Origin: Streptomyces violascens
GTDB lineage: Bacteria > Actinomycetota > Actinomycetes > Streptomycetales > Streptomycetaceae
DNA length: 64,000 bases
Direction: 5' to 3'
NCBI RefSeq assembly: GCF_014649955.1
Contig: NZ_BMUA01000001.1
Span: 62,001-126,000 of the forward strand
Shown: positions 26,588 to 34,827 of the stretch, piece after piece
Position numbering within the stretch: the stretch's first letter is position 1
How the letters are laid out: every line of letters begins with the position of its first letter
The notes under the pieces: generated by a model
Databases searched by the model: none
Seen by the model: the letters and a program-made list of their open reading frames with translations, nothing else
Told to the model about the DNA's origin: nothing
Position numbers and translations under genes: made by a program

Positions 26588-27576
26588 GGGAATTCGGCTA
26601 TCGCCGCGCGGTGGACGTCCCCGGCGCGGTCGCCCTGCTCGGCGCCGACCCCGAGGCCCGCTACCTCGGCGGCGGCACCAATCTGGTCGATCTGATGAAG
26701 ACCGGAGTGGAGCGCCCCGGGCTGCTCGTCGACGTACGCGAACTTCCTCTCGACCGCGTCGAGACCACCGCGGACGGCGGTCTGCGCATCGGCTCGACGG
26801 TGACCAACAGCGACCTTGCCGCCGACCCCGAAGTGCGGCGCCGCTACCCGGCGCTGGCCCAGGCGGTCCTGGCCGGAGCGTCGGGCCAGTTGCGCAACAT
26901 GGCCACCGTGGGCGGGAATCTGCTGCAGCGCACCCGGTGCGGCTACTTCGCCGATCCGGCCAGGCCCTGCAACAAGCGGGTTCCCGGCAGCGGTTGCCCT
27001 GCCATCACGGGCGAGCACCGCAACCACGCGATCCTCGGGGCCTCCGAGCACTGCGTGGCCGTCCACCCTTCCGACATGGGTGTGGCGCTCGCCGCCTTCG
27101 ACGCGGTCGTCTCCTACGAAGCGGCCGACGGGCCGGGCGAGTTGGCGTTCAAAGATTTCTATCTGCCGGTGGGCGAGAGCCCCCATCGCGAGACCGCGCT
27201 GCCGCCCGGCGCGCTGATCACCGCCGTCACCCTGCCCCCGGCTCCGGTCGCCGCCACATCCCGCTACCGCAAGGTGCGCGAGCGCGCGTCCTACGCGTTC
27301 GCGATCGGCTCGATCGCCGCGGCACTCGACGTCCGGGACGAAGCGGTGCGCGAGGTGCGCCTCGCCTTCGGCGCGGTGGCGTCCCGGCCGTGGCGGGCCA
27401 GGACGGCCGAGCGGGTACTGACCGGCGGCCCGGCGACCGCCGAGGCGTTCGCCGCCGCGGCGGACGCCGAGCTGGCAGCCGCCGAGCCGCTGCCGGACAA
27501 CGGATACAAGGTGACTCTGATGCGCAACCTCGTCGTGGCCCTGCTGATCGAACTCACCGAGGAGGCCTCCCGATGA
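26584..27576 (+). CDS. molybdenum hydroxylase FAD subunit with probable 4Fe-4S insert (PaoB-like)
   Basis: 330 residues from GTG 26584, overlapping the previous stop. FAD-binding motifs GGGTNLVDLMKTGV (29-42) and ATVGGNLLQRTRCGY (107-121). An insert carries four Cys at 119, 129, 138 and 157 (RCGYFADPARPCNKR; GSGCPAI; SEHCVAVHPSD). That spacing matches PaoB/YagS and related FAD subunits that bind an additional [4Fe-4S] cluster, so this enzyme is closer to aldehyde oxidoreductase PaoABC than to plain xanthine dehydrogenase. Electrons pass from Moco through the 2Fe-2S centres to FAD. Confidence 0.92.
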   Translation: MREFGYRRAVDVPGAVALLGADPEARYLGGGTNLVDLMKTGVERPGLLVDVRELPLDRVETTADGGLRIGSTVTNSDLAADPEVRRRYPALAQAVLAGASGQLRNMATVGGNLLQRTRCGYFADPARPCNKRVPGSGCPAITGEHRNHAILGASEHCVAVHPSDMGVALAAFDAVVSYEAADGPGELAFKDFYLPVGESPHRETALPPGALITAVTLPPAPVAATSRYRKVRERASYAFAIGSIAAALDVRDEAVREVRLAFGAVASRPWRARTAERVLTGGPATAEAFAAAADAELAAAEPLPDNGYKVTLMRNLVVALLIELTEEASR

Positions 27577-29714
27577 CCACCACGACGGGAACCCTGACCA
27601 CCGCGGGATCCGTCGGGTCCGCACACGTCCGCGTGGAGGGGCGCGCCAAGGTCACCGGAGCGGCCCGCTACGCGGCGGACCTTCCCTTCGCCGAACTCGC
27701 CCACGGATGGATGGTGTTGTCCACGGTCGCCCGCGGCCGGGTCCGCTCGGTGGAGTCCGCCCCCGTACTCGCCATGCCGGGAGTCCTGACCGTCCTGCAC
27801 CACGGCAACGCCCCGCGCGTCGACGGAGACTACGTCGGCACGCTGGGACGCCCCGACCCGATCGTCGCCTGCTTCCAGGACGACCACATTCCGTGTGCGG
27901 GCTGGCCGGTGGCGCTGGTCGTGGCTCAGACGCCGGAGCAGGCACGGGAGGCCGCCGAGGCGCTGGCCGTCCGGTACGACGAGGAGTCGCACGACGTCGC
28001 GTTCTACGCCGGGCGGCCAGGGACGTACACGCCGGAGAACTCCCCGATGCTCCAGGCGGAGACCTTGAAGGGCGACCTGGAGGCTGAACTCGCCGCGTCC
28101 GCCGTCGTCGTGGACGCCGAGTACACCACGCCCCAGGAGCACCACCACACCCTGGAACCGCATGCGGCGACGGCGCGCTGGGAGGATGGCCGGCTCGAAG
28201 TCGTCGACTCCAACCAGGGCAGCATGTGGGTGGCCGACGAGCTCGCGAAGCTTTTCTCCCTCGACCCGGCCTCGGTGCGGGTGCGCTCCGAACACGTCGG
28301 CGGGGGCTTCGGCTCCAAGGGGGTCCGGCCGCACCAGGTGTGCGCCGTGATGGCCGCGACCGTTCTGCACCGTCCGGTCCGGGTCGTCCTGACGCGCCGT
28401 CAGATGTTCACCGCGGTCGGCTACCGCAGCCCCACAGCGCAGCGGGTCAGGCTGGGCGCCGACGCCGACGGACGGCTGCGTGTCCTAGACCACCAGGCTC
28501 AGAACCTCACGTCGAGAGTGTACGAATTCGTCGAGCAGAGCGCCTCGATCGGGCGCGTCATGTACGACGCCGACGCCCACCACACCGTCCACCGCGTCGT
28601 GCCGCTCGACGTGGCGACGCCGACCTGGATGCGGGCGCCGGGCGAGGCACCGGGTTCGTTCGCCCTTGAGTCCGCGCTCGACGAGCTCGCCGAGAAGTGC
28701 GGCGTCGACCCCATCGTGCTGCGGTCCCGCAATGAGCCGGTCTCGGGGCCGGTCTCCGGGCTGCCGTTCAGCAGCCGCAATGTGCTCGCCTGTTTCCGGG
28801 AGGGCGCCCGCCGGTTCGGCTGGGCCGACCGGGATCCGCGCCCCGGGCTGCGCCGCGAAGGGCGCTGGCTGCTCGGGACCGGCACGGCCGCGGCCACGTA
28901 TCCCTCGGGGGCCGCCCCCTCCACCGCGGCCGTGACGGCGGAGGCGGACGGCACCTTCACCGTACGGATCGCCGCGGCGGACATCGGGACCGGGGCGCGG
29001 ACCGCCCTGACCCTGATCGCGGCGGACGCGCTGGAGGTGCGGCCGGACCGCGTCAGGGTGCGGATCGCGGACAGCGACTTCGGCCCGGCGATGATCGCGG
29101 GCGGCTCGATGGGCACCCGCTCCTGGGGATGGGCCGTCATGACCGCGGTGGACGAGTTGCAAGGTCAGCTCGCCCTGGGGGGTGACATTCCGCCGGAGGG
29201 GATCACCGTCCGGTCGGACACATCCGCGGCGGTCGCGGCGCTGGCGGCGAAGGAGCGGCATTCGTTCGGGGCCCAGTTCGCCGAGGTCGCGGTGGACACC
29301 TCCAGCGGCGAGGTGCGGGTACGGCGCATGCTCGGCATCTTCGCCGCGGGCCGGATCGTCAACCCGCTGACCGCACGCAGCCAGTTCGTGGGCGGGATGA
29401 CCTGGGGCATCTCCATGGCGCTGCACGAGGAGGCCGTCAGGGACCAGGCATCGGGTTCGCACGTCTCGGCCGACCTGGCGGGCTACCACTTCGCGGCGAA
29501 CGCCGACGTGCCGCTCGTCGAGGCGGACTGGGTGGACGATCCGGACGCGGACGACCCCGTCGGCATCAAGGGCATCGGTGAGATCGGGATCGTCGGCGCC
29601 GCGGCCGCGATCGCCAACGCGGTCTGGCACGCGACCGGAGTGCGCCACCGGCACCTGCCGATCCGGCCCGACCGTGTCCTCCTCTCGGGGTCACGGGACA
29701 TCGCGTCCGGCTGA
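27573..29714 (+). CDS. molybdenum hydroxylase catalytic (Moco) subunit, PaoC/XdhB-like
   Basis: 713 residues; ATG 27573 overlaps the preceding TGA. Substrate oxidation occurs here at molybdopterin cytosine dinucleotide. Visible: N-terminal aldehyde-oxidase hammerhead VEGRAKVTGAARYAADL, Moco loops VGGGFGSKGVRPHQ and MRAPGEAPGSFALESALDEL, and the catalytic Glu in GIKGIGEIGIVGAA (about residue 670). Length is typical of bacterial split enzymes. Whether it oxidises aldehydes or purines cannot be decided, but the FAD subunit type and lack of purine genes favour aldehydes. Confidence 0.93.
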   Translation: MTTTTGTLTTAGSVGSAHVRVEGRAKVTGAARYAADLPFAELAHGWMVLSTVARGRVRSVESAPVLAMPGVLTVLHHGNAPRVDGDYVGTLGRPDPIVACFQDDHIPCAGWPVALVVAQTPEQAREAAEALAVRYDEESHDVAFYAGRPGTYTPENSPMLQAETLKGDLEAELAASAVVVDAEYTTPQEHHHTLEPHAATARWEDGRLEVVDSNQGSMWVADELAKLFSLDPASVRVRSEHVGGGFGSKGVRPHQVCAVMAATVLHRPVRVVLTRRQMFTAVGYRSPTAQRVRLGADADGRLRVLDHQAQNLTSRVYEFVEQSASIGRVMYDADAHHTVHRVVPLDVATPTWMRAPGEAPGSFALESALDELAEKCGVDPIVLRSRNEPVSGPVSGLPFSSRNVLACFREGARRFGWADRDPRPGLRREGRWLLGTGTAAATYPSGAAPSTAAVTAEADGTFTVRIAAADIGTGARTALTLIAADALEVRPDRVRVRIADSDFGPAMIAGGSMGTRSWGWAVMTAVDELQGQLALGGDIPPEGITVRSDTSAAVAALAAKERHSFGAQFAEVAVDTSSGEVRVRRMLGIFAAGRIVNPLTARSQFVGGMTWGISMALHEEAVRDQASGSHVSADLAGYHFAANADVPLVEADWVDDPDADDPVGIKGIGEIGIVGAAAAIANAVWHATGVRHRHLPIRPDRVLLSGSRDIASG

Positions 29715-29757
29715 CCCGGTGTTCACGTCAACCAGCCATGATTCAACGGGAGTTCGC

Positions 29758-30909
29758 GTGCTTGACATAGCCGGTGAGTTGAACCGATGGGTGGGGCAGG
29801 GCGTGGACTTCGCCGTCGCCACCGTCGTGGCCGTGAGCGGCAGCGCGCCGCGCCGGCCGGGCGCCGCCCTGGCCGTCGACACCGACGGCAGGGCTATCGG
29901 CTCGGTCTCCGGCGGCTGCGTGGAGGGGGCGGTGTACGACCTGTGTGTCCAGGCCCTCCAGGACGGCGTGGTGGTGCGCGAGCGGTTCGGCTACAGCAAC
30001 GAGGACGCCTTCGCGGTGGGACTGACCTGCGGCGGAGCCATCGACGTCCTGGTCACTCCGGTACGGGTCGGCGCGCCGGGCGCGGGCGTCCTCGCGGCGG
30101 CTCTGTCGGCCGCCGCCGGCAAGGGCGCGGCGGCGCTCGCCCGTGTGGTCCAGGGCCCTGCCGAGCTCCTCGGCCGGGCTCTGCTCGTCCGCCCCGACGG
30201 CTCACGCGAGGGGAGTCTGGACGGCCGTCCCGGGCTGGACGAAGCGGTAGCCGAGGAGGCCTTCGGACACCTGAACGCGGGGCGCACCGCCTCGTTCACC
30301 GTCTCGGAGAGCGGGTCGCCCTGCGGGGGCGCCGTGACGGTGTTCGTGGAGTCGAGCGTGCCGCCGCCCCGCATGATCGTCTTCGGTGCCATCGACTTCG
30401 CCGCGGCGCTGGTGCGGATGGGCAAGTTCCTCGGCTATCACGTCACCGTGTGCGACGCCCGCCCCGTGTTCGCCACCCGGGCGCGGTTCCCCGAGGCCGA
30501 CGACGTGGTGGTCGACTGGCCGCACCGCTACCTCCGGCGCACGGAGACGGACGGCCGCACCGTCCTGTGCGTACTCACCCACGATGCCAAGTTCGACGTG
30601 CCTCTCCTGGAGTTGGCACTACGGCTGCCGGTCGCGTTCATCGGCGCGATGGGCTCGCGCCGCACTCATGAGGACCGCGCCCGCAAGCTGCGCGAGGCCG
30701 GCGTCACCGAGCGCCGACTGGCCCGCCTGCGCTCGCCGATCGGCCTGGACCTGGGCGCGCGAACGCCGGAGGAGACCGCCCTGTCCATCGCGGCCGAGAT
30801 CGTCGCGGCACGCCAGGGCGGCACGGGGGCCCCTCTGACCACCCTGAGCAAGCCGATCCACCCCGGCCTCGGGCAGAACGCCGAACCCGCTCGACTCCGG
30901 GTGAGTTGA
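29758..30909 (+). CDS. XdhC/PaoD-type molybdenum cofactor chaperone
   Basis: 383 residues from GTG 29758 with CGGGAG 7 nt upstream; other upstream codons are less plausible. XdhC family: N-terminal domain VAVSGSAPRRPGAALAVD, SVSGGCVEGAVYDL, GLTCGGAIDVLVTP, and C-terminal Rossmann-like domain MIVFGAIDFAAALVRMGKFL, ending LRSPIGLDLGARTPEETALS. These proteins bind and mature the cofactor for insertion into the cognate hydroxylase. Position directly after the catalytic subunit (43-bp gap) completes a 2Fe-2S/FAD/Moco/chaperone order equal to paoABCD. Confidence 0.9.
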   Translation: MLDIAGELNRWVGQGVDFAVATVVAVSGSAPRRPGAALAVDTDGRAIGSVSGGCVEGAVYDLCVQALQDGVVVRERFGYSNEDAFAVGLTCGGAIDVLVTPVRVGAPGAGVLAAALSAAAGKGAAALARVVQGPAELLGRALLVRPDGSREGSLDGRPGLDEAVAEEAFGHLNAGRTASFTVSESGSPCGGAVTVFVESSVPPPRMIVFGAIDFAAALVRMGKFLGYHVTVCDARPVFATRARFPEADDVVVDWPHRYLRRTETDGRTVLCVLTHDAKFDVPLLELALRLPVAFIGAMGSRRTHEDRARKLREAGVTERRLARLRSPIGLDLGARTPEETALSIAAEIVAARQGGTGAPLTTLSKPIHPGLGQNAEPARLRVS

Positions 30910-31264
30910 CCAGAACGCGAGGACCGCCGTGAGCCTCCCCCGCACTCACTCCGAGCTGTTCTTGAGACATCTCAGGGGCGGTTCACGATCTGCCGGACTG
31001 GCCAAGGGGGACGAACTGACCAAGGCGTGGGCGTCCCGGAGCTCGCTGCGCTCGCCGCACGTTAGGCAAGACCGCGCAGTCAGCAGCATCGATCGCGGTC
31101 CACGAGAACAGGTCCGCCTTGATGAGACCGCTCTGTGCAGTCCGCCCACTCCATCAAGGTGCTGCTTCCACTGTCCCTGCCTGCCGGTAAAGCTGCTGCC
31201 ACAGCGCAACGCTCCGGCGACACCTTCCGGGCCTCCCGATGGAAAGAGCTGGTCGGCTGTGTCG
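30910..31264. other. no gene seen
   Basis: 355 bp between the operon end and the convergent deazaflavin-type gene. A GTG-started plus frame at 30929 has no domain. No clear terminator hairpin was found either. Confidence 0.5.
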
Positions 31265-31684
31265 TTACGTCGGGGTGACCAGAACCAGAGGGATCTCTCG
31301 GATCGTCGCGGTGCGGTAGGCGGCATACGAGGGCATCGCCGCCACGACGGTTGGCCACAGCCGGTCGGACTCGGCCGCCGTTGCAGGGCGCGCCGTCGCC
31401 GGGAAGGTGGCCTCACCGACCTGGAGGATGACTTCCGGGGCGGCCATCAGGTTCAGGTACCAGGCGGGATGGCGGTCCCCACCCGCGTTGGACGCCGTCA
31501 AGACGTAGGCGTCCTCGTCCCGCACGTACGTCAACGCCGTGCGACGCAGCAGGCCGGACCTGCGGCCCCGAGTGGTCAGGAGCAGGTCGGCGATCCCGGG
31601 GCGGGGGTGACCGCCGGTCTCCTGGAAGCGGCGGATGTGATCGGCGACCCAGGGGGTTGGGTTGTCGTGGATCGTGTCGGTCAT
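31265..31684 (-). CDS. nitroreductase/deazaflavin (F420)-dependent oxidoreductase family protein
   Basis: 139 residues, full length for the split-beta-barrel family that includes M. tuberculosis Ddn. Visible: GIADLLLTTRGRRSGLLRRT, the conserved ADAYVL-like VRDEDAYVLTASNAGGDRHP, then AWYLNLMAAPEVILQVGEAT. F420H2-dependent reduction of quinones or other acceptors is expected, typically membrane-near. ATG 31684 overlaps the stop of the upstream gene (TCAT on the plus strand), so the two are co-translated. Confidence 0.88.
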   Translation of the reverse strand: MTDTIHDNPTPWVADHIRRFQETGGHPRPGIADLLLTTRGRRSGLLRRTALTYVRDEDAYVLTASNAGGDRHPAWYLNLMAAPEVILQVGEATFPATARPATAAESDRLWPTVVAAMPSYAAYRTATIREIPLVLVTPT

Positions 31685-32286
31685 ATCGCGGACACTCCGA
31701 CGTGAGTGCGGTGCAGGGTCGGGACCTCGACCTGGTCGAGCAACGCGCGGGCGAAGTCCGCGTGCGTGATGCGGCTGTCGGCGGCCGCCGGAACGAGGGC
31801 GTATCCGCCCGAAGGTTCATCCGCGTCGTCGAAGTCTCCCGCAGGGCTCATCACCACCCAGTCCAGCGCTTCCGGCGCGGCGGCCCGCAGCGCCTCGGTG
31901 CCGGCGCCATGACCGACGTAAAACTCCCTCCACTCCTGCGGATAGCCGGGAACGTCCATCAGCAGGGCACCGGACGCGGTCGGCAGTACGGACGCCAGCC
32001 CGACCGATACCAGCCGAGTCACTCCTGCCTCCGGGAGTCCGACCCCGAGAGCGCGGGCGAGGGACGGAAAGAATTCACCGGCGGGAACGCCGGGGTCGTA
32101 CACCGCGACAATTGCCGCGTCGTGGCCGGCTGCGAGCCGCGCCACGGTCGCGGCGTCCGTCACCTGCCCGTCGGCCCGGCCGGCCGGCGTCACCTCGTGG
32201 CCTCGGCGTCGGGCCTCCGCCACGGCCGCCCGGCCCACGCGGCCACCCGCCCCGAACACGATGATCCTGCTGTTGTTCGTCTCCAT
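31681..32286 (-). CDS. NAD(P)-binding Rossmann-fold protein (atypical SDR, NmrA/YwnB-like)
   Basis: 201 residues. N-terminal IIVFGAGGRVGRAAVAEARR (GxGGxxG nucleotide motif), then AAIVAVYDPG and a C-terminal substrate half with SRITHADFARALLDQVE. Resembles short atypical SDRs such as YwnB/BVR-B that act as NAD(P)H-dependent reductases or regulators. First gene of a two-gene operon with the F420-type oxidoreductase, and divergent from an HxlR regulator with a 59-bp gap. Confidence 0.88.
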   Translation of the reverse strand: METNNSRIIVFGAGGRVGRAAVAEARRRGHEVTPAGRADGQVTDAATVARLAAGHDAAIVAVYDPGVPAGEFFPSLARALGVGLPEAGVTRLVSVGLASVLPTASGALLMDVPGYPQEWREFYVGHGAGTEALRAAAPEALDWVVMSPAGDFDDADEPSGGYALVPAAADSRITHADFARALLDQVEVPTLHRTHVGVSAI

Positions 32287-32345
32287 GGACGAGACAGTAG
32301 GACGGAGGCTGGTTTCCGATCGGATACCGCCCTACCGTGTGGATC

Positions 32346-32735
32346 ATGACGAAACCGCTGGCCGAACTGGCCCCGCTGGATCCGGAGATGTTCGACCCCG
32401 TCTGCCCATCCCCTCTCGTGCCGTTCCGTGTGGGCGACAAGTGGGCCGCGATGATCCTGCGTTGCCTGCAGGACGGCTCACGTCGATTCTCGGAACTCAA
32501 AGGCCCGCTGCGTGGAGTCACCTCCAAATCACTGACCCAGTCCCTGCGCAGGCTGGAACGGGACGGCTTTGTCACACGGAAGGCGTACGAGGACACCAAA
32601 CTGGGCGTCGAGTACTCCCTCACCCCGCTCGGCCGCGGGCTCCTGGGCCCCTTGGACGCAGCGTGTGAGTGGACTCGTGAGCACTGGGACGAACTGATCG
32701 ACGCCCACGAAGCACACATGAACAAAGGCGGCTGA
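32346..32735 (+). CDS. HxlR-family transcriptional regulator
   Basis: 129 residues from ATG 32346; GTG 32337 would add three residues. Winged helix: VPFRVGDKWAAMILRCLQDG, FSELKGPLRGVTSKSLTQSL, RRLERDGFVTRKAYEDT. Two Cys (CPSPL near residue 20 and RCLQDG) could serve redox sensing. Divergent from the NAD(P)-binding/F420 pair. The 59-bp gap contains GTAGG ... CCTAC inverted ends. Likely repressor of the pair. Confidence 0.88.
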   Translation: MTKPLAELAPLDPEMFDPVCPSPLVPFRVGDKWAAMILRCLQDGSRRFSELKGPLRGVTSKSLTQSLRRLERDGFVTRKAYEDTKLGVEYSLTPLGRGLLGPLDAACEWTREHWDELIDAHEAHMNKGG

Positions 32736-32751
32736 CCCCACCACCTCGGGA

Positions 32752-32886
32752 GGAGCAGGCCTTGTCGGCCAGGACCACGTCCGGCGTGATTCTGGGACGG
32801 CCGATCCGCAGGGGCCCTCGTAAGCGGACCATGAGCTGGGCGAACGCGAACGGCGGACCTGTCCCGCAACTGGTCAGCGGGAGCAA
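32752..32886 (-). pseudogene. IS5-type transposase fragment (central)
   Basis: Minus-strand frame reads GTGPPFAFAQLMVRLRGPLR then IGRPRITPDVVLADKACSSR. RPRxxPDxVxADKAYSSR is the second-Asp region of Streptomyces IS5 transposases. Both ends are missing. Confidence 0.6.
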
Positions 32887-32982
32887 CTACCCGTGCCAAT
32901 CGGGCTGACAGCACGATCGACCTCGGTATCCCAGTCTGTGGACACACCCCGACGGACACCGGTGGAACATCAACTCCCTAGT

Positions 32983-33194
32983 TCAGAGAAGCCGGCCCGG
33001 GTTGTCAGCGGGCAGGAACGTCCCGAAGAGAGACTCGTACTCATCGTCCGACTCGGTCACCACCATGTGGCCCGCTTCGGTGCCGGTCACTGCGTCCGCA
33101 ATCGGGCGATGGGTTCAGGCACAGGCACCTGTCGCAACGACAATGCCGCAGCAAGGCGGGCCCGGTGTTCGGCGATCTCGGGTTCGTCACGCAT
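32983..33194 (-). pseudogene. small unidentified gene with one frameshift
   Basis: From ATG 33194: MRDEPEIAEHRARLAAALSL then RQVPVPEPIARLRTQ and stop. Shifting one base near 33090 gives AVTGTEAGHMVVTESDDEYE then SLFGTFLPADNPGRLL and TGA 32985-32983. The combined 70-residue product has even composition and no domain that I recognise. Lies between two IS5 fragments. Confidence 0.4.
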
Positions 33195-33225
33195 CAGGTC
33201 CCGCTCAAGGCACCCGTACTGCCGC

Positions 33226-33360
33226 CACCGCGAACAACCCGAGCATCACCAGCAGTTCAGCCGCGACCACGCCCGACTGCGCGCACCCAACGAACGCGCC
33301 TTCGCCCGACTCAAGACAGGGCATCTCTTCCGCAGCGGCGCCGTCCACGCATGCCCCTTC
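33226..33360 (+). pseudogene. IS5-type transposase C-terminal fragment
   Basis: Plus-strand frame reads FSRDHARLRAPNERAFARLK then TGHLFRSGAVHACP, matching the final-Glu region (ARLRAP.ERA.A.LK) of Streptomyces IS5/IS1182-like transposases. Opposite strand from the 32752-32886 fragment, so not one simple element. Confidence 0.55.
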
Positions 33361-33442
33361 TGGGACCCAAGCACCCCCACCAGTAAGCTCCCGAGGTCCT
33401 CTCGCCCTACTAGCCTGCCGACCCGCCGACCCGGAGTACACG

Positions 33443-33805
33443 ATGTTCCAATCCCGCATGGCCATAGCCCCGTCGATTCTCATGTCCGTCACGGCCGTCG
33501 CCGCCGGCGCACTGCTCGTGGGCTGCTCGGCCCACGTCGAGATCGGGAAACCCACGCCGAAGCTGTCCGCCGACAAGGTCGCCGACACCGTCGCCGAAAA
33601 GCTGGCCGCCACCACGGGGCAGCCAAAGCCGCAAGTCACGTGCCCCGAGGATCTCGTTGGCAAGATCGGCACCACCATGCGCTGCACTCTCACGGGGAGC
33701 GACGGCCGCATCCTCGGTGTGACAGTCGACGTCACCTCGGTCGCCAAGGACCAAGTCAACTTCGACATAAAGGCCGACGACAAGAGTTCGCCCGCTCCGA
33801 ACTGA
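33443..33805 (+). CDS. DUF4333-like lipoprotein
   Basis: 120 residues from ATG 33443 (GGAG upstream); ATG 33458 is the alternative. Signal peptide ends in a lipobox, LLVGC at Cys28, so it is lipid-anchored on the outer face of the membrane. Mature part has two further Cys in PQVTCPEDLVGKIGTTMRCT, the pattern of actinobacterial DUF4333 proteins. Role unknown; such domains often occur with serine/threonine-kinase or secretion systems, none of which is nearby. Confidence 0.78.
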   Translation: MFQSRMAIAPSILMSVTAVAAGALLVGCSAHVEIGKPTPKLSADKVADTVAEKLAATTGQPKPQVTCPEDLVGKIGTTMRCTLTGSDGRILGVTVDVTSVAKDQVNFDIKADDKSSPAPN

Positions 33806-33841
33806 GGACTTGCGGATCGTGAACACAGCGAAGGGTTCCGG

Positions 33842-33910
33842 TCAGCTGGTGGACTTGTTCGGGAACTGCGCGATGATGCCCGTGCTCAGGACGTCCGCAG
33901 GCATCGTCAT
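33842..33910 (-). CDS. possible 22-residue peptide or gene remnant
   Basis: ATG 33910 has GGGGAG upstream and overlaps (ATGA) the end of another minus-strand frame reading VDLLKGDYAKSTTDYDKGSS. The product MTMPADVLSTGIIAQFPNKS is unrelated to anything I know. It could be a tiny gene, or the decayed end of an operon. Confidence 0.2.
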   Translation of the reverse strand: MTMPADVLSTGIIAQFPNKSTS

Positions 33911-34009
33911 GTGCTGCTCCCCTTGTCGTAGTCGGTGGTCGACTTCGCGTAGTCACCTTTGAGCAAGTCGACGGAGCAGGGCGCCTGGGGAAGGGCGCCT
34001 GACGCGCAA

Positions 34010-34738
34010 TCAGGCATGCGGCGCGCCACCGTCCGCCGCCAGGCGCGTGAGCCACTCTCGCAGCAGGCGCTGCTCGGCGTCGCTCAGGACATCGGCGTCG
34101 TCGGGGAGGGCGGCGCGCAGCGCGCGGGCCGCCGCGGCGGGACCGGACTCCGCGGCGGGGACCGTCGGCTCGGCGCGAGTGACGGCCGCGACCATGGACT
34201 CGCGCAGGACGGTCAACAGTGCCGGATTGCGGCGGTCCGCGGGGGTGGAGTGCCAGGTGGTGACCGCGCCCTGGCCGGTTGCCTGGATGATCTGGGCGGC
34301 CAGCTCCTCGTCGACCCGCAGCCACCCCCCGGCCGCCAGCCGACGCACCCGCCGGTGGAGGATCTCCAGGCCCGCGCGGTGCGCTGCGTCCGGTCCCCGG
34401 CCGGTGGCCCGGTTCATCACGGCGAACAACTCGGGGCGGGAGACTCCGAACTCGACCACCATGTCCCAGCCGCGACGCAGCTCCTCCACCGGGTCCTGAG
34501 TGGCGGGGTCGAACTGTGCGCGCTTTTTCTCCAGGAACTGCGCGTAGCCGTGCTCGGCGACGGCCTCAAGAAGCCCCTCCTTGTCGCCGAAGAGGCGGTA
34601 GATCGCCGGCGGCTGCATGCCCGCCGCGGCGGCGACCGCGCGGGTGCTCACCGCGTCAGGGCCGCCGTTCTCCAGCAGCTCCACGGCGGCCTCGACGATG
34701 CGGCGCCGAGGGCTGTCGGTTGAGTCGCGCGTAGCCAT
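34010..34738 (-). CDS. TetR-family transcriptional regulator
   Basis: 242 residues from ATG 34738. HTH domain RRRIVEAAVELLENGGPDAV, STRAVAAAAGMQPPAIYRLF, GDKEGLLEAVAEHGYAQFL. Long C-terminal ligand domain ending in an Ala-rich region. An in-frame ATG at 34768 would put the operator in the coding sequence and is rejected. Divergent from an NmrA-like gene; paired palindromes at 34761-34808 lie between. Confidence 0.88.
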   Translation of the reverse strand: MATRDSTDSPRRRIVEAAVELLENGGPDAVSTRAVAAAAGMQPPAIYRLFGDKEGLLEAVAEHGYAQFLEKKRAQFDPATQDPVEELRRGWDMVVEFGVSRPELFAVMNRATGRGPDAAHRAGLEILHRRVRRLAAGGWLRVDEELAAQIIQATGQGAVTTWHSTPADRRNPALLTVLRESMVAAVTRAEPTVPAAESGPAAAARALRAALPDDADVLSDAEQRLLREWLTRLAADGGAPHA

Positions 34739-34760
34739 GAATCGATGGTACCGGGGATCT

Positions 34761-34808
34761 GGTTCCATTGGAATTTCCAGTGTTACCGTTTAAGCGGTTC
34801 CATCGGAA
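34761..34808. promoter_or_regulatory. repeated palindromic TetR operator
   Basis: GGTTCCATTGGAA (34761-34773) and GGTTCCATCGGAA (34796-34808): the same TTCC-N3-GGAA palindrome twice, 35 bp apart, in the 89-bp gap between divergent starts. ACCGTTTAAGCGGT between them is also palindromic at its ends. Confidence 0.65.
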
Positions 34809-34827
34809 GCAACGTCGGGAGAGCTCA

